DNA of 64,000 nt from Xanthomonas sacchari (lineage in GTDB: Bacteria; Pseudomonadota; Gammaproteobacteria; Xanthomonadales; Xanthomonadaceae): NCBI RefSeq assembly GCF_024266585.1, contig NZ_CP100647.1, positions 1,283,001 through 1,347,000 on the forward strand, in the 5' to 3' direction. Made by a program: the position numbers and the translations under genes. Shown in pieces: positions 1 to 9,539 of this stretch (positions are counted from its first letter, which is position 1; every line of letters begins with the position of its first letter). Under the pieces are notes generated by a model. The model was given only the letters and a program-made list of their open reading frames with translations. It ran no database searches and had not been told where the DNA came from.

Positions 1-1337
<1,337 letters not shown>

Positions 1338-1488
1338 CGGATTTTCCCCGGAAGATGGACGCGGCCCTTGCGGCCGTGCCCGCACGCTAGCCCGAGCCGG
1401 CGCGCTTGCCAAGTGCGGGCGCCGCATCGGCGCGCCCGGCTGCACCGCGCCGCGACGCCGGATCTGCTATCCAGGCCGATTGCCGACC

Positions 1489-2046
1489 ATGGACATTGCG
1501 ATGACCGACACCCCTGCGCACGCCGTCGTGGACTTCTGGCGCAGCGCCGGCCGCGAGCGCTGGTTCGCCGCCAACGACTCCTTCGACGCCAACGTCCGCC
1601 TGCACCTGCTGGAGGCGCACCATGCCGCCGCGCGCGGCGAACGCGGCGACTGGCTGGCCGATGCCGAGGGCGCGCTGGCGCTGCTGCTGTTGCTCGACCA
1701 GGTGCCGCGCAACGTGTTCCGCGGCAGCGCGCATGCCTTCGCCACCGACGGCCTGGCCCGCCGCTACGCCGACCAGGCGCTGGCGGCCGGCTTCGACCAG
1801 GCCACCGACGTGGAGTTGCGGATGTTCTTCTATCTGCCCTACACGCATGCCGAGGATGCCGCGCGGCAGCGCCAGGCGGTGGAGTTGTTCAGCGCGCTCG
1901 GCGACGCCGAGTCGCTGCAGTGGGCGGTGGTGCACGAAGACGTGATCCAGCGCTTCGGCCGCTTCCCGCACCGCAATCCGGCGCTGGGGCGCACGACCAC
2001 GGCGGAAGAGCAGGCGTTCCTGGATGCGGGTGGGTTCGCTGGTTGA
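1489..2046 (+). CDS. DUF924 family protein
   Basis: About 185 residues, the usual size for DUF924 proteins, a helical family resembling TPR folds with no established biochemical role. Recognisable family features are VVDFWRSAGRERWF near the N-terminus, the LLLLDQVPRNVFRG block, and FFYLPYTHAED in the second half, ending with a Phe-Pro-His-Arg-Asn motif. Three in-frame starts are possible: TTG at 1480, ATG at 1489 and ATG at 1501; I chose 1489, but 1501 (MTDTPAHAVVDFW) fits the family start equally well. It is probably monocistronic, since a repeat block follows it. Confidence 0.85.
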   Translation: MDIAMTDTPAHAVVDFWRSAGRERWFAANDSFDANVRLHLLEAHHAAARGERGDWLADAEGALALLLLLDQVPRNVFRGSAHAFATDGLARRYADQALAAGFDQATDVELRMFFYLPYTHAEDAARQRQAVELFSALGDAESLQWAVVHEDVIQRFGRFPHRNPALGRTTTAEEQAFLDAGGFAG

Positions 2047-2198
2047 GGGATGTCTGGTTGAGAGAGGCGGTGCCTACACGTTCGCCGCCGCATACGCCGC
2101 GCTCCTGTCGAACATCGGCGGATCTGTGTCGTGGCGCCGATGATCTGCGTGCGTTGCGTCGGAGTGCGCCCATGACGGCGGAGGGCATCGGGCGTGTT

Positions 2199-2980
2199 GT
2201 GGGAGCGACTTCAGTCGCGACGAGCGAAACCACTGGCGCATCGGACCTCATGCAGTCGGGACTGAAGTCCCTCCCACAGGGAGTCACCGGGCGGCTGGCG
2301 CAGCCGTCAGCATTCGGCCAGCAGTCGCGCAGGAAACCAGGGAATCCGCTCCTTGTGGGAGCGACTTCAGTCGCGACGAGCGAAGCTGCTGGTGCATCGG
2401 ACCTCATTGCAGTCGGGACTGAAGTCCCTCCCACAGGGAGTCACCGGGCGGCTGGCACAGCCGTCAGCATTCGGCCGCAGTCGCGCAGGAGACAAGGGAG
2501 TCCGCTCCTTGTGGGAGCGACTTCAGTCGCGACGAGCGAAGCTGCTGGTGCATCGGACCTCATTGCAGTCGGGACTGAAGTCCCTCCCACAGGGAGTCAC
2601 CGGGCGGCTGGCGTAGCCGTGAGCATTCGGCCAGCAGTCGCGCAGGAGACCAGGGAATCCGCTTCTTTTGGGAGCGACTTCAGTCGCGACGAGCGAAACC
2701 ACTGGCGCATCGGACCTCATGCAGTCGGGACTGAAATCCCTCCCACAGGGAGTCACCAGGCGGCTGGCGTAGCCGTCGGCATTCGCCCAGTACTCGCGCA
2801 GGAGACCAGGGAATCCGCTTCTTGTGGGAGCGACTTCAGTCGCGACGAGCGAAGCTGCTGGTGCATCGGACCTCATGCAGTCGGGACTGAAGTCCCTCCC
2901 ACAGGGAGTCACCGGGCGGCTGGCGCAGCCGTCGGCATTCGCCCAGTACTCGCGAAGGAGACCAGGGAAGCCGCTCCTAC
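2199..2980. repeat. Five tandem 156-bp units, each an inverted pair of GTGGGA-headed REP palindromes
   Basis: Units start near 2199, 2355, 2511, 2667 and 2824, a period of 156-157 bp. Each begins with GTGGGA followed by the hairpin GCGACTTCAGTCGC. About 60 bp later comes the inverted partner GGGACTGAAGTCCC followed by TCCCAC, then a roughly 60-bp unique spacer. The GTGG head plus short palindrome is the architecture of REP elements mobilised by RAYT (TnpA-REP) transposases, and the inverted pairs match REPIN/BIME organisation. No RAYT gene is in the window. The same palindromes recur near 11721, 11829, 45809, 46005 and 46103. The stretch 2047-2198 before the array shows nothing I can identify. 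Confidence 0.9.
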
Positions 2981-3033
2981 GGGATGTTCGTGTTGTGGGG
3001 CGATATCGCGCGCGGGCTGCGGGTCTTGGGCAC

Positions 3034-3060
3034 AAAAAAAGGGCGATCTTTCGATCGCCC
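3034..3060 (-). terminator. Rho-independent terminator of the glutaredoxin fusion gene
   Basis: A perfect 8-bp stem, GGGCGATC with GATCGCCC, and a 4-nt loop, followed on the minus strand by seven T residues (the A run at 3034-3040). It lies about 45 bp after the stop codon at 3105. Confidence 0.9.
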
Positions 3061-3104
3061 CCTTCGCTGCGTCCGCGCTGGGCGCGAACGACGAGTTGCG
3101 TGGT

Positions 3105-4031
3105 TCAGTACTTCGGCACGCTGCCGTCGACCTGGTCGGTCCAGGCGTCGATGCCGCCGACCACGTTGTGCACGTTGCTGAAGCCGAGCGAACGGAAGTG
3201 CTCGGCCGCCTGCGCGCTGCGGCCGCCGCGGTGGCACAGGAAGGCCAGGGCGGTGTCTTTGGGCAGCGCTTCCAGTTGCGCGCGCTGCTCGCCGTCGAGG
3301 GTGCGGAACGGCACGTTGACCGCCGCCACCGCACGCTCTTCCGGCGGGCGCACGTCCACCAGGATCAGGCCGCCGGCGCGTACCCGGTCGTCGGCGTCGC
3401 GCGGGCTGAGGTCCTGCACCGGCTTGGGCGCGTTGGGATTGTCGATCGCCAGGCCGCGGCCGCGGATGTCGTCCACCCAGTCGATGGTGATGCCGTCGGC
3501 GCGGCGCGCGCTGGCCAGGTCGAACTGCACGCGCAGGCCATTGGACTCGGCGGCGATGGCGTTGGGATCGGTCGGCGCCAGCTGGAAGTTCGGCTGGAAC
3601 TGCGCGTCGATCGCCAGCGCCAGACTCGCGCCCGGGGCGTCGGCCAGCGCGCCGCGCAGCATCTCGGCGGCGGCATCGGTGATGGTGATCGACGGCGGCG
3701 TGCGGTCCGGCGCCGGCACGCCGAGCAGTTCGCTAAGTTCGCCGCTGCCGGCCATCTGCAGGATGATGTCGCTGCCGCCGATCAGCTCGCCGTCCACGTA
3801 CAGCTGCGGGATGGTCGGCCAGTCGCCGTAGACCTTGATGCCCTCGCGGATGTCCTGGTCGGCCAGCACGTTGACGTGGGCGAAGTCGACGCCGAGCTCG
3901 TTCAGCGCGCCCACCGCCTTGGCGGAGAAGCCGCACTGCGGCATGCCCGGCTGGCCTTTCATGAACAGCACGACGCGGTTGGAACTGAGCAGCGTTTCGA
4001 TACGGGAGCGCAGGGCGGGGTCGAGGGACAT
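3105..4031 (-). CDS. Monothiol glutaredoxin (CGFS) fused to degenerate A-type carrier and rhodanese domains
   Basis: 308 residues, about three times a normal GrxD/Grx4. Residues 1-105 are a CGFS monothiol glutaredoxin (active Cys33 in PQCGFS, plus the WPTIPQLYVDGELIGGSD glutathione-binding segment), a class that binds and delivers [2Fe-2S] clusters with BolA. Residues about 120-215 resemble the HesB/IscA A-type fold, but none of the three cluster-binding cysteines is present (the C-terminal CGC region reads GRGLAIDNPNAP). Residues about 220-308 are a rhodanese with active-loop Cys266 in CHRGGRS. Start chosen at ATG 4031 because it opens the glutaredoxin fold directly; an open frame continues upstream without similarity. 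A strong terminator follows. Confidence 0.9.
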   Translation of the reverse strand: MSLDPALRSRIETLLSSNRVVLFMKGQPGMPQCGFSAKAVGALNELGVDFAHVNVLADQDIREGIKVYGDWPTIPQLYVDGELIGGSDIILQMAGSGELSELLGVPAPDRTPPSITITDAAAEMLRGALADAPGASLALAIDAQFQPNFQLAPTDPNAIAAESNGLRVQFDLASARRADGITIDWVDDIRGRGLAIDNPNAPKPVQDLSPRDADDRVRAGGLILVDVRPPEERAVAAVNVPFRTLDGEQRAQLEALPKDTALAFLCHRGGRSAQAAEHFRSLGFSNVHNVVGGIDAWTDQVDGSVPKY

Positions 4032-4089
4032 GGCAGGCAGTCGTCGCGGAGTCGGACCGGCCATTCTACGCCGCATGGCATCATGGGGC

Positions 4090-4866
4090 ATGACAGTTCC
4101 GGAAACGCTGCATCGCATCCCGCGCCACCCCTACCGCTGGCTGCCCTGGGCGCTGGCCTCGCAGGCGCTGGTGGCGGCGCTGTGGTGGGCCTACGGGTGG
4201 CGGGTCGGGCTGCCGGCGCTGCTGCTGTCGCACGCGGCGCTGGTGCTGCCGGTGTTCCTGCCGCGGGCGCGGCTGTACGCGCCGGTGCTGGAGCGCCTGC
4301 CCGGCGCCGCGCCGCGGGTGTGGCTGACCATCGACGACGGCCCCTCCGACGACACCGCGGCGATCCTGGACCTGCTCGACCGCCACCAGGCCAAGGCCAC
4401 CTTCTTCCTGGTCGGCGCCCGCGCCGCCGCGCGCCCGCAGCTGGTGCGCGAGATCCTGCGCCGCGGCCACGGCATCGGCAACCACAGCCAGCACCATCCG
4501 CAGGCCTGGTTCTGGGCGTTGGGGCCGCGGCGCATGGCCCAGGAGATCGGCCAGGCGCAGCAGACGCTGGCCGCGATCGCCGGCACCGCGCCGCATTGGT
4601 ATCGCTCGGTGGTGGGCATGACCAATCCCTTCGTCGCCGCGCCGCTGCGCCGGCATGGGCTGACCCGGGTGGCGTGGAGCGCGCGCGGCTTCGACGGCGT
4701 GCGCTGCGACCCGGCCGTCACCGTCGCGCGCATCGCCCGCGACCTGCGGCCCGGCGCCATCGTGCTGCTGCACGAGGGCGCGGCGCACGGACACAACCCG
4801 GCGATCGTGGAGGGCGTGTTGCAGGCGCTGCAGGCGCGTGGGCTGCAGGCGACGCGCCCGGACTGA
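4090..4866 (+). CDS. Polysaccharide deacetylase family protein (NodB fold, membrane-anchored)
   Basis: 258 residues. Two hydrophobic segments (about 17-35 and 40-58) anchor the protein, followed by a NodB-type carbohydrate esterase 4 domain. Visible motifs are TIDDGPSD (metal and catalytic Asp82/Asp83) and HGIGNHSQHH (metal His132 and His136). The third motif, normally RxPxG, reads RSVVGMTN, so substrate handling may differ from classical chitin or peptidoglycan deacetylases. The C-terminal motif is IVLLHEG. It is divergent from the glutaredoxin fusion gene with about 58 bp between starts. An in-frame ATG at 4075 is the alternative start. Confidence 0.85.
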   Translation: MTVPETLHRIPRHPYRWLPWALASQALVAALWWAYGWRVGLPALLLSHAALVLPVFLPRARLYAPVLERLPGAAPRVWLTIDDGPSDDTAAILDLLDRHQAKATFFLVGARAAARPQLVREILRRGHGIGNHSQHHPQAWFWALGPRRMAQEIGQAQQTLAAIAGTAPHWYRSVVGMTNPFVAAPLRRHGLTRVAWSARGFDGVRCDPAVTVARIARDLRPGAIVLLHEGAAHGHNPAIVEGVLQALQARGLQATRPD

Positions 4867-4948
4867 GCCGGGCGTCCATCGGGGTGCCGCCTGCGTCGTC
4901 ATGCGGCCTGGACCCTGCCGCTTGGGGTCAGGCGCGCGGGCGCTGCAA

Positions 4949-5287
4949 TCAGCCCGGCTGGGCCAGGCCGTGGGCGATCAGCATCGCCATTGCGCCAAGG
5001 GTCAGCAGGGCGCACAACAGGCCGAGAATGCCGTAATGCTTGCTGCGACCAGGCTGCAGGCAGTTGCCGATGCCCAGCGCGATCGCGCAGACCTGGGCGA
5101 TGGCGGTGAACAACGCGAGCAGGCCGAGCAGCAGCGACATCGGCGTGTCCGGGCCAGCGGCGAACGTGGGGACGACGACGAAGGTGCTGAGCAACAGCGC
5201 CGCGAGCAGCACGACCGCGGCGATCAGGCTGGTCGCCAGGGCCGCGATGCCCAAACCCGAGCGCGGTCGTGGCACGGGCGCAGTCAT
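4949..5287 (-). CDS. Small multi-pass membrane protein of unknown function
   Basis: About 112 residues with three predicted transmembrane helices (roughly residues 12-35, 50-72 and 82-105) and a short proline/arginine-rich N-terminus. The composition (Leu, Ala, Ile) and a GIGNC segment before the third helix resemble small DUF4190-like membrane proteins, but I do not assign it to a family. The alternative start is ATG 5296. It sits alone, convergent with the deacetylase gene. Confidence 0.7.
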   Translation of the reverse strand: MTAPVPRPRSGLGIAALATSLIAAVVLLAALLLSTFVVVPTFAAGPDTPMSLLLGLLALFTAIAQVCAIALGIGNCLQPGRSKHYGILGLLCALLTLGAMAMLIAHGLAQPG

Positions 5288-5354
5288 GCGTGGCAACCCG
5301 GGTGCGAGGCGGCCAAGTCGGTGCGGTCGCGGCCTGCGCGGTGTCGCGCCCGCG

Positions 5355-6053
5355 TCAACGCGGCTCCGCCACGATCAGCCAGTTGTTGAACGGGGTGTTG
5401 CCGTACAGCGGCGCGAAGCTGGCGCGCAGGCCGGCGGCGTCGAGCTGGGCCTGCAGGCTGTCGCGGGTGGGGTAGGCCTTGGGCAGTTCCTGCATCCAGC
5501 CGGCCAGGTGCGCCAGCACGTCGGTGATGCGGCTGGTGCGGCCGCGGCCGCTGGCATCGCCCAGGCCGCTGCGGATCACCAGCTTGGCGCCCGGGGTGAG
5601 CATCCGCGCCACGCTGCGGATCAGGTTGGACTGCATGTCGCGGTCCAGGTACTGCAGCACGTCCAGGATCGCGACGCTGCCATGGTGCTCGGGCCAGGAC
5701 TGGCCCAGGTCGACCACCTCGAAGCGCGTGTCCTGCAGTCCGTTGCGCGCGGCGATCGCCGCGGCGCGGCGGATCTTGGCCGCATCGATGTCCACGCCGT
5801 GGTAGCGCTGGCGCTGGCCGTCGGCGCGCAGCGCGTGCGCCAGCAGGCCCAGCCCGCAGCCCAGGTCCAGCACCGGCGCGTCGGTGCCGCGCAGCGCGGC
5901 GAGCACGCCGGGATACAGCGGATCGGTGCGCAGCTTGGTGCGCGTGTAGTAGTAGTCGTAGCGGTTGCCCAGCGGGTGCGTGGGCAGGAAGGCGCGGGCG
6001 ATGGCCAGGGCCTGCGGGCGGGTCATGGGCTGGGTGGTGCTGGCGTCGCGCAA
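5355..6053 (-). CDS. Class I SAM-dependent methyltransferase
   Basis: 232 residues. The SAM-binding motif I is VLDLGCGLGLLAHAL (about residues 62-76), followed by the acidic strand YHGVDID and the FEVVDLG post-motif segment. AILDVLQYLDRD is the usual motif after the SAM pocket. The N-terminal region has a Tyr-rich segment, NRYDYYYTRTKL, that may form the substrate cap. It is a small-molecule or lipid methyltransferase by general resemblance; the substrate is unknown. It lies 33 bp from the stop of the SGNH hydrolase gene on the same strand, so the two may be co-transcribed. Confidence 0.85.
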   Translation of the reverse strand: MRDASTTQPMTRPQALAIARAFLPTHPLGNRYDYYYTRTKLRTDPLYPGVLAALRGTDAPVLDLGCGLGLLAHALRADGQRQRYHGVDIDAAKIRRAAAIAARNGLQDTRFEVVDLGQSWPEHHGSVAILDVLQYLDRDMQSNLIRSVARMLTPGAKLVIRSGLGDASGRGRTSRITDVLAHLAGWMQELPKAYPTRDSLQAQLDAAGLRASFAPLYGNTPFNNWLIVAEPR

Positions 6054-6086
6054 TGTCGGTCCTTGGCAGCGGGCGTCGTATGCCAG

Positions 6087-6728
6087 CTAGGCTAACGCAT
6101 CGCGGACCGTCGGCAACAGCACCGCGGTCCAGCGCGCGTACATCGCCGCCGACGGATGCAGCCCGTCGGCGGCCAGCATCGCCGGATCGCCGCCGCCGTC
6201 GCGGCTGCAGCCGGTGATGTCGACGAAGCGCACCGCGCGCGCGGCGCAGCAGGCCTGCGCGGCGGCGTTGAAGGCGTCGATCTGCGCGGCGATGCGCGCC
6301 GGGTCGTGTGCGGGCGGCTGCGCGAACGCGGTCACGCCCCAGTCCGGGATCGACACCGCCACGACCCGCTGCGGCCGCTCGCCGGCGAAGCCGATCGCGC
6401 GCTGCAGCAGCGCGTCGAACTGCGCGCGGTAGTCGGCGAGCGGATAGTCGCGGTACTGGTTGTTGACGCCGATCAGCAGCGTCACCAGGTCGAACGGGCC
6501 CTGCGGGGCCGCCGCGTCGATGCCGGCGTCCAATTCGTCGGTGGTCCAGCCGGTGGTGGCGACGATCTGCGGATCGTCCAGGGCGATGCCGTCGCGGCGC
6601 AGCGCCGCGGCCAGTTGCAGCGGCCAGCGTCCGTCGGCGTCCACGCCTTCGCCGATGCTGTAGGAGTCGCCCAGCGCCAGGTAGCGCAAGGGTGCGTGGT
6701 GCTGGGGGGCCGAAATGGATTCGCTCAT
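6087..6728 (-). CDS. SGNH/GDSL-family hydrolase
   Basis: 213 residues. Block I is LALGDSYSIGEG with nucleophile Ser22. Block III is LIGVNNQYR, supplying the oxyanion Asn, and block V is ADGLHPSA with the catalytic Asp and His. No signal peptide is visible, so a cytoplasmic esterase or lipase-like hydrolase is likely. It precedes the methyltransferase on the minus strand with a short gap. Only 88 bp separate its start from the aminotransferase stop upstream, and that gap holds heptamer repeats. Confidence 0.88.
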   Translation of the reverse strand: MSESISAPQHHAPLRYLALGDSYSIGEGVDADGRWPLQLAAALRRDGIALDDPQIVATTGWTTDELDAGIDAAAPQGPFDLVTLLIGVNNQYRDYPLADYRAQFDALLQRAIGFAGERPQRVVAVSIPDWGVTAFAQPPAHDPARIAAQIDAFNAAAQACCAARAVRFVDITGCSRDGGGDPAMLAADGLHPSAAMYARWTAVLLPTVRDALA

Positions 6729-6790
6729 CGCGCCGCGACCGTGGAAACGTGGCCGCTCATGCGCTCAGCCGCGCCGACCGGCACGCTTTG

Positions 6791-6818
6791 CCCATTCCCG
6801 ATTCCCCATTCCCGATTC
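6791..6818. repeat. ATTCCC/GGGAAT heptamer repeat cluster
   Basis: Alternating CCCATTCC and CCGATTCC heptamers. The stop codon of the aminotransferase gene (minus strand) directly abuts the cluster. The same heptamers recur at 17948, 18111, 20214, 20261, 21713, 23048, 23137 and 58510. Confidence 0.8.
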
Positions 6819-8094
6819 ACCGCCCCACAGCCGCCCGCGGCTTCAGCGGCACCACCTTGGTGGCGTCCTCGGCGCGGCGCGCCAGCACCCGGTCGATGCG
6901 CGCGAACACCTCGCGCATCGTCGCCGCTTCCGGCAGCAGGGTGACGCGGAAATGATGCCGGTAGGGCACGTTGAAGCTGGAGCCGGGCACCACCAGCACG
7001 CCTTCCTGCTCCATCAGCTCCAGGGCGAAGGCGTGGTCGTCGAACCCGCGCGCGGCGGCGCCGACCACGGCCGGGAACGCGTACAGCGCGCCGGCCGGCT
7101 GCACCAGCGACAGGTGCTCGCTGGCCGCGCAGGCCTCGATCACCGCGCGGCGGGTCTCGTACAGGCGGCCGCCGGGCGCGCACAGCGGCGAGATCGTGTC
7201 CGGGCCGTTGACCGCGGCATCGATCGCGAACTGGCCGGGCACGTTGGCGCACAGGCGCAGCGCGCCGAGCAGGTCCATGGCGTTGCGGAAATCGCCGACG
7301 CGCTCGGCGTCGCCGGACAGCAGCGCCCAGCCCACACGCCAGCCGCAGGCGCGGTGCACCTTGCTCAGGCCGCCGAAGCTGATGCACGGATGCGCGCCGG
7401 CCAGCGGGGCAACGGAGACGAATGCCGCGTCGTCGTACAGCACCTGGTCGTAGATCTCGTCGACCATCAGCAGCAGGTTGTGCTTGACCGCGATGGCCAC
7501 GATCTTCTCCAGCAGCGCGCGCGAGTAGCTGGCGCCGCTGGGGTTGTTCGGGTTGATCAGCACGATGGCGCGGGTGCGCGAGGACACCAGCGTCTCGATC
7601 TCCACCGGGTCGGGCTGGAAGCCGTTCTCCGGCGCGCAGCGGTAGTACACCGGGCGGCCGTCGTTGAGGATGGTGGCGGCCGACCACAGCGGATAGTCCG
7701 GCGACGGCACCAGCACCTCGTCGCCCGGGTTGAGCAGCGCGCGCAGCGACAGGTCGATCAGCTCGCTGACGCCGTTGCCGACGAAGATGCGGTCCGGGTG
7801 CGCGTCCGGATGCTGGCGCCGGGCGTAGGCCGCGGCGATCGCCTCGCGCGCCTCCGGCAGGCCCTGCTGGTGGGTGTAGGGATCCGTGCGGCCCATGTCG
7901 TCGGCGATCGCGCGCTGCAGATGTTCCGGGGCACGGAAACCGAACGCGCCGGGATTGCCGATGTTGAGCTTGATCAGCTTGCGCCCCTGGGCCTCCAACT
8001 CGCGGGCTCGCCGTGCCAGTTCGCCGCGGATCTCGTAGCGGACTTCGGACAGGCGTTCGCGGATCGCGAGCGGCTTGATCGGCAGGGTGGGCAT
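6817..8094 (-). CDS. alaA: Class I/II pyridoxal-phosphate aminotransferase, AlaA-like
   Basis: 425 residues, fold-type I aminotransferase. The best resemblance is to AlaA-type glutamate-pyruvate aminotransferases (alanine synthesis in the cytoplasm). The PLP lysine is Lys245 in FGGLSKVHRACGWRVGW. NPNNPSGASY (about 181-190) binds the substrate carboxylate and cofactor, and VDEIYDQVLYD carries the Asp that pairs with the pyridine nitrogen. The start is ATG 8094 (MPTLPIKPLAIRERLSEVRYE), matching the family; the frame stays open further upstream without similarity. Substrate specificity is inferred only. Confidence 0.88.
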   Translation of the reverse strand: MPTLPIKPLAIRERLSEVRYEIRGELARRARELEAQGRKLIKLNIGNPGAFGFRAPEHLQRAIADDMGRTDPYTHQQGLPEAREAIAAAYARRQHPDAHPDRIFVGNGVSELIDLSLRALLNPGDEVLVPSPDYPLWSAATILNDGRPVYYRCAPENGFQPDPVEIETLVSSRTRAIVLINPNNPSGASYSRALLEKIVAIAVKHNLLLMVDEIYDQVLYDDAAFVSVAPLAGAHPCISFGGLSKVHRACGWRVGWALLSGDAERVGDFRNAMDLLGALRLCANVPGQFAIDAAVNGPDTISPLCAPGGRLYETRRAVIEACAASEHLSLVQPAGALYAFPAVVGAAARGFDDHAFALELMEQEGVLVVPGSSFNVPYRHHFRVTLLPEAATMREVFARIDRVLARRAEDATKVVPLKPRAAVGR

Positions 8095-8418
8095 CGCATT
8101 GGCCGGTGGGGGCGTGGGAGTTGCATGGTAGCGGAAATGTGACATGGCGGCCGGCCGGGGGCGGCGCCGCGGCGCGACCGTCTACGGCGGCGGGCCTCGG
8201 CCTCGGGGCGCGGCCCGCTGATGGCATCCGCTGGCCGCGGCGCCGATGGGGGCGGCGTGGGCTGGCGCCGCTTCCGACGACTCCGTGGGAAACCACCCGG
8301 TGGCGCGCCGTCGCCGCCGCGGCTGGCCCGTCTGCGCCGCGTCGCGCGGCCGGTGCGTATCTCCAAGTGGCCGCCTCCCGCTCACCTCGGCGCCTGGCAC
8401 ACCCTCTAGAATTCGCCC
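8095..8418. other. Divergent intergenic region between alaA-like gene and rsgA
   Basis: GC-rich, with no convincing gene. The only signal is TAGAAT at 8407-8412, a good -10 hexamer that would place transcription start at or next to the rsgA ATG at 8419. No clear -35 box accompanies it. Confidence 0.4.
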
Positions 8419-9531
8419 ATGACCTCTTCCCCGATCGACTTCGACGCGTTGCGCCCCATCGGCTGGCCCTGGCCCGGATTGCCCGAGGAGCCGGCCTGGC
8501 GCGCCTTGTTCGACGCGCATCCGCAGGCGCGGCCGGCGCGGGTGGTGGAGCAGCACCGCACCGGCTACGTGGTCGCCGATGCGGTGGACACCGGGTTCAA
8601 GGTCGAATCGCTGCCGGACTGGCAGCGCCCGCGCTTTCCCAGCCACGAACGCGCCGCGGTCGGCGACTGGGTGCTGCTGGAGGACACGCGCATCGTCGCG
8701 TTGCTGCCGCGGCGCACCGCGATCAAGCGCGGCGCCGCCGGCGAGCACTATCACCAGCAGGTGATCGCGGCCAACATCGACACGGTGTTCATCGTCTGCG
8801 GCCTGGATGCGGACTTCAATCCGCGCCGGATCGAGCGCTATCTGCTGCTGGTGGGCGGCGGCGGTGCGGCGCCGGTGGTGGTGCTGACCAAGGCCGACCT
8901 CACCGAGTACGCCGACGACGCGCTGGCGGTGCTGGAAGAACTGGCGGCGCAATCGATCCCGCTGCTGACCGTCAACGCGCGGCAGGCCGACAGCGTCGCC
9001 GCGCTGCGGCCGTGGCTGGGGCCGGGGCAGACCGCGGTGCTGGTCGGCTCGTCCGGCGCCGGCAAGTCCACCCTCACCAACACCTTGCTGGGCGTGCAGA
9101 AGATGCGCACCGCGGCGGTACGCGCCACCGACTCGCGCGGCCGCCACACCACCACCCACCGCGCACTGTTGCCGCTGCTGTCCGGCGCCTGCCTGATCGA
9201 CACCCCCGGCATGCGCGAACTCAAGCCCACCGGCGAGGAAGACCTGGCCGAGGGCGCCTTCGCCGACATCGAGGCGCTGGCCGCGCAGTGCCGCTTCAAC
9301 GACTGCGCGCACCTGGCCGAACCGGGCTGTGCGGTGCAGGCGGCGATCGAACGCGGCGAGATCGAGGCCGCGCGCCTGGCCAACTACCTGAAGTTGCGCG
9401 AGGAAGTGGCCGGCGCGGCCGGCAAGCTGGCGCAGCGCCAGGCGCAGAACGCGGCCGCCGGCCGCAGCGGCAAGCCCGGCGGCGGCAAGCCGGGCGGCAA
9501 GCGCCCGCCGCCGCGCAACAGCCGCCGCTGA
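8419..9531 (+). CDS. rsgA: Ribosome small subunit biogenesis GTPase RsgA
   Basis: 370 residues. A circularly permuted GTPase that checks late 30S subunit maturation. An N-terminal OB-fold (to about residue 105) is followed by the permuted G motifs: G4 TKAD (157-160), then P-loop GSSGAGKST (210-218), then G3 DTPGM (261-265). The zinc-binding domain has Cys291, Cys296, His298 and Cys304. The C-terminus is an unusually long basic Gly/Lys/Arg/Pro tail after residue 345, plausibly for rRNA contact. It is followed 8 bp later by the QEGLA-motif gene, so the two are likely co-transcribed. Confidence 0.97.
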   Translation: MTSSPIDFDALRPIGWPWPGLPEEPAWRALFDAHPQARPARVVEQHRTGYVVADAVDTGFKVESLPDWQRPRFPSHERAAVGDWVLLEDTRIVALLPRRTAIKRGAAGEHYHQQVIAANIDTVFIVCGLDADFNPRRIERYLLLVGGGGAAPVVVLTKADLTEYADDALAVLEELAAQSIPLLTVNARQADSVAALRPWLGPGQTAVLVGSSGAGKSTLTNTLLGVQKMRTAAVRATDSRGRHTTTHRALLPLLSGACLIDTPGMRELKPTGEEDLAEGAFADIEALAAQCRFNDCAHLAEPGCAVQAAIERGEIEAARLANYLKLREEVAGAAGKLAQRQAQNAAAGRSGKPGGGKPGGKRPPPRNSRR

Positions 9532-9539
9532 CGCCGGCC

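Noticed and set aside
1480-1488. TTG start for the DUF924 gene
   Set aside because: ATG codons follow 9 and 21 bases later and fit the family start better.
2199-2980. CRISPR array
   Set aside because: The period is 156 bp and the internal structure is inverted REP pairs with near-identical spacers. There are no cas genes.
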